From Rhodobacter sp. (GTDB lineage: Bacteria > Pseudomonadota > Alphaproteobacteria > Rhodobacterales > Rhodobacteraceae): 64,000 nucleotides of DNA. This document shows, one piece after another, positions 61,436 to 64,000 of this stretch. Position 1 is the first letter of the stretch, and each line of letters starts with the position of its first letter. The stretch covers positions 62,001 through 126,000 of the forward strand of contig JADCEN010000003.1 of assembly GCA_020250175.1 (NCBI GenBank). Reading direction: 5' to 3'. The notes beneath the pieces were generated by a model. The model worked only from the letters and a program-made list of their open reading frames with translations, was not told the DNA's origin and did no database searches. The position numbers and the translations under genes are program-made.

Positions 61436-64000
61436 CTATTCCGCCGCGTCGATATAGCTTTCCAGCGGCGGGCAGATGCAGACAAGATTGCGGTCGCCAT
61501 AGACGTTATCCACCCGGCCCACGGGGGGCCAGTATTTGTCCACCCGGAAACTGGCCGGCGGGAAGCAGCCCTGTTCGCGGCTGTAGGGCCGGTCCCAGTT
61601 GGCCACCAGATCGTTCACCGTGTGGGGGGCGTGTTTCAGGGGGTTGTTGTCGCGGTCAATCTCGCCCGCCTCGATCGCGCGGATCTCTTCGCGGATCGAC
61701 AGCAGGGCCAGGATGAAGCGGTCAATCTCGGCCTTGGTTTCGGATTCGGTCGGTTCCACCATCAGGGTGCCGGCCACGGGCCAGCTCATGGTGGGCGCGT
61801 GAAAGCCGTTGTCAATCAAACGTTTGGCAATATCGTCCACCGTTACCCCCGCTTCGGCAAAGGGGCGGGTGTCCAGGATGCATTCATGGGCAACGCGGCC
61901 CTTGTTGCCCATGAACAGCACATCATAGGCCCCGCGCAGCCGGGCGGCGATATAGTTGGCGTTCAGGATTGCCACCTTGGTCGCCTGTGTCAGGCCCGGC
62001 CCGCCCATCATCAGACAATAGGCCCAGGAGATCAGCAGGATCGAGGCAGAGCCATAGGGGGCGGCACTGACCGGCCCTTCGGCACCGCCGGTTTCGGGGT
62101 GGCCGGGCAGGAAGGGGGCAAGATGCGCCTTGACCCCGATGGGTCCCATGCCAGGGCCGCCGCCGCCGTGCGGAATAGCGAAGGTCTTGTGCAGGTTCAG
62201 GTGGCTGACATCGCCGCCGATCGCGCCGGGCTGCACCAGGCCGACCATCGCGTTCATGTTCGCCCCGTCGATATAGACCTGCCCGCCATGGTCATGGGTG
62301 ATCTGGCAGACCTCGCGCACGGTTTCTTCGAAGACCCCGTGGGTCGAGGGATAGGTGATCATGCAGGCGGCCAGCGCGACGCCCGCCTCGGCGGCCTTGG
62401 CGCGGAAGTCGTCAAGGTCCACGTCGCCATTGGGGGCGGATTTGACCACGACAACCTTCATCCCCGCCATCTGGGCGCTGGCCGGGTTGGTGCCATGCGC
62501 GGAAACCGGAATCAGGCAGACATCGCGGTGAGGGTCGCCGCGCGACCGGTGATACGCCTGAATGGTCAGCAGCCCCGCGTATTCGCCCTGCGCGCCGGAA
62601 TTGGGCTGCATCGACATCGCGTCATAGCCGGTGATCACGCAGAGCCTGTCGGCCAGATCGGCTATGGCGTGGTGATAGCCCTTCGCCTGATCGCGCGGCG
62701 CAAAGGGGTGCAGCGATCCGAATTCCGGCCAGGTGATCGGCATCATCTCGGCCGCCGCATTCAGCTTCATCGTGCAGGATCCCAGCGGGATCATCGCCCG
62801 GTCCAGTGCCAGATCGCGGTCCGACAGGCGGCGCATGTAGCGCATCATCTCGGATTCCGCGCGGTTCATGTGAAAGACCGGATGGGTCAGATAGCCGGTC
62901 TGGCGCAACAGCGCTTCGGGGAAACCCAGGGTGGCGCGGTGCGGCGGCACCCCGTCGATCCCGAAGGCGCGCAGAACGCGGATCAGCACCCTTTCATCCG
63001 TCGTCTCGTCCAGCGCGATGCCGACGCGGTCGGTCCCGATCTTGCGGAAGTTCAGCCCTTCGTGCCGGGCGGCGGCCAGAATGCCGGCTTGGCCCACCCC
63101 CACCTCGACCGTCAGCGTATCGAAAAACGCCTTGGGCGAGACCTTTGCCCCGGCGGCGCGCAGCGCACGCGACAGGCGGTTGGTCAGGAAATGCACGCGC
63201 TCGGCAATTGCGCGCAGCCCCTTTGGCCCGTGGAACACGGCATAGAAGCTGGCCATGACCGCCAGCAGCGCCTGCGCGGTGCAGACGTTGGACGTGGCCT
63301 TTTCGCGCCGGATGTGCTGCTCGCGTGTCTGCAGTGACAGCCGGTACGCCCGCCCGCCGCGCGCATCGACCGACACGCCCACGATGCGGCCCGGCATGGC
63401 GCGCTTCAATTCATCGCGGCAGGACATGAAGGCGGCGTGCGGCCCGCCATAGCCCATCGGCACGCCAAAGCGCTGGGACGAGCCCACGGCGATATCGGCC
63501 CCCATGGCCCCCGGTTCCTTCAGCAGGCACAGCGCCAGCAGGTCGGTGGCGACAATGGCAAGCGCCTTGGCCGCGTGAAGCGCCGCAATCTGCGCGGTGA
63601 AATCCTGCACATGGCCATAGGTGCCGGGGTACTGGAAGATCGCGCCAAACACCGCCGCCGCATCGATCTGTTCAGGGTCCCCGACAATGGTTTCAATGCC
63701 CAGCGGCCGGGCGCGGGTCTGGATCACGGCGATGGTCTGCGGGTGGCAGTTGCGGTCGATGAAAAAGGCGCGCGCCTTGGTCCTGGCGCTGCGTTCGGCC
63801 ATGGTCATGGCCTCGGCCGCCGCCGTTGCCTCATCCAGCAGGCTGGCATTGGCAATGGGCAGGCCGGTCAGATCGGCAACCATGGTTTGAAAGTTCAGCA
63901 GCGCCTCCAGCCGTCCTTGGGCGATTTCCGGCTGGTAGGGGGTATAGGCGGTGTACCAGGCCGGGTTCTCCAGGATATTGCGCTGGATCGCGGGTGGGGT
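61436..64000 (-). CDS. gcvP: Glycine dehydrogenase (decarboxylating), P protein (5' end off the window)
   Basis: 854 residues of the PLP-dependent P protein of the glycine cleavage system, which decarboxylates glycine and passes the aminomethyl group to the lipoylated H protein. The PLP-lysine region is [24 protein letters not shown], and other blocks include [32 protein letters not shown] and the C-terminal [16 protein letters not shown]. The frame is open to the right edge (visible start [20 protein letters not shown]), so about 100 N-terminal residues are missing, assuming the usual length near 950. gcvT and gcvH are expected upstream, beyond the window. Confidence 0.97.
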   Translation of the reverse strand, partial: TPPAIQRNILENPAWYTAYTPYQPEIAQGRLEALLNFQTMVADLTGLPIANASLLDEATAAAEAMTMAERSARTKARAFFIDRNCHPQTIAVIQTRARPLGIETIVGDPEQIDAAAVFGAIFQYPGTYGHVQDFTAQIAALHAAKALAIVATDLLALCLLKEPGAMGADIAVGSSQRFGVPMGYGGPHAAFMSCRDELKRAMPGRIVGVSVDARGGRAYRLSLQTREQHIRREKATSNVCTAQALLAVMASFYAVFHGPKGLRAIAERVHFLTNRLSRALRAAGAKVSPKAFFDTLTVEVGVGQAGILAAARHEGLNFRKIGTDRVGIALDETTDERVLIRVLRAFGIDGVPPHRATLGFPEALLRQTGYLTHPVFHMNRAESEMMRYMRRLSDRDLALDRAMIPLGSCTMKLNAAAEMMPITWPEFGSLHPFAPRDQAKGYHHAIADLADRLCVITGYDAMSMQPNSGAQGEYAGLLTIQAYHRSRGDPHRDVCLIPVSAHGTNPASAQMAGMKVVVVKSAPNGDVDLDDFRAKAAEAGVALAACMITYPSTHGVFEETVREVCQITHDHGGQVYIDGANMNAMVGLVQPGAIGGDVSHLNLHKTFAIPHGGGGPGMGPIGVKAHLAPFLPGHPETGGAEGPVSAAPYGSASILLISWAYCLMMGGPGLTQATKVAILNANYIAARLRGAYDVLFMGNKGRVAHECILDTRPFAEAGVTVDDIAKRLIDNGFHAPTMSWPVAGTLMVEPTESETKAEIDRFILALLSIREEIRAIEAGEIDRDNNPLKHAPHTVNDLVANWDRPYSREQGCFPPASFRVDKYWPPVGRVDNVYGDRNLVCICPPLESYIDAAE

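Overview
This GC-rich window reads as the chromosome of a flagellated alphaproteobacterium of the Rhodobacteraceae (Rhodobacter/Paracoccus/roseobacter relatives). The grounds are the flagellar gene order, the FlbT/FlaF flagellin regulators, a MotE-type protein, CtrA-like boxes in the flagellar promoters, and the general style of the transporter genes. The species cannot be named from the sequence alone. Layout: 0.1-3.3 kb holds an ABC sugar-uptake module (binding protein, divergent IclR-family regulator, UgpC-type ATPase) whose permeases are not in view. 3.6-29.1 kb is a large flagellar cluster in several divergent operons: fliF-fliH-fliN-fliP (minus); fliL, a DUF6468-like gene, motE, motA, a 768-residue periplasmic protein, a lytic transglycosylase, flhA, fliR, flhB and a small coiled-coil gene (plus); a second fliL, flgH, flgA, flgG, flgF, fliQ, fliE, flgC, flgB (minus); fliI (plus); a DUF1217 gene, flbT, flaF, flagellin, a FlgN-like gene and a rod-binding gene (minus); fliK and flgD (plus). 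Hook (flgE), hook-junction (flgK/flgL), P-ring (flgI), switch (fliG/fliM) and motB genes are absent, so the apparatus must be completed elsewhere. Four flagellar promoter regions carry TTAA-N7-TTAA-like boxes.

29.5-31.8 kb encodes an NlpC/P60 peptidase and an M17 aminopeptidase, followed by a broken IS630-family transposase (31.8-32.95 kb). 33.2-42.3 kb is a coherent amide-utilisation locus: an AmiC-like amide sensor and an AmiR-like ANTAR antiterminator, then a urea/short-chain-amide ABC transporter (binding protein, two permeases, two ATPases) and two acetamidase/formamidase-family enzymes. The likely job is to sense, import and hydrolyse formamide, acetamide or related amides for nitrogen.

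42.4-52.6 kb is an insertion-rich accessory stretch. Three same-orientation remnants of one IS630-family element lie at 42.4-43.2, 47.2-47.9 and 51.9-52.6 kb, the first abutting an IS481-like remnant. Between the first two is a minus-strand operon with an APC-family permease, three small membrane proteins and two further unknown proteins. Between the last two is a ribose/xylose-type ABC transporter (binding protein, double ATPase, permease) whose codon use looks unlike the flagellar genes.

52.6-64 kb returns to ordinary chromosomal genes: an RND efflux pump and its adaptor, an HdeD-family membrane protein, an AI-2E/PerM-family membrane protein, a phosphomannomutase/phosphoglucomutase, a tRNA-Ala(CGC), a thioredoxin-2-type protein, and the 3' nine-tenths of glycine dehydrogenase gcvP, cut by the window edge.
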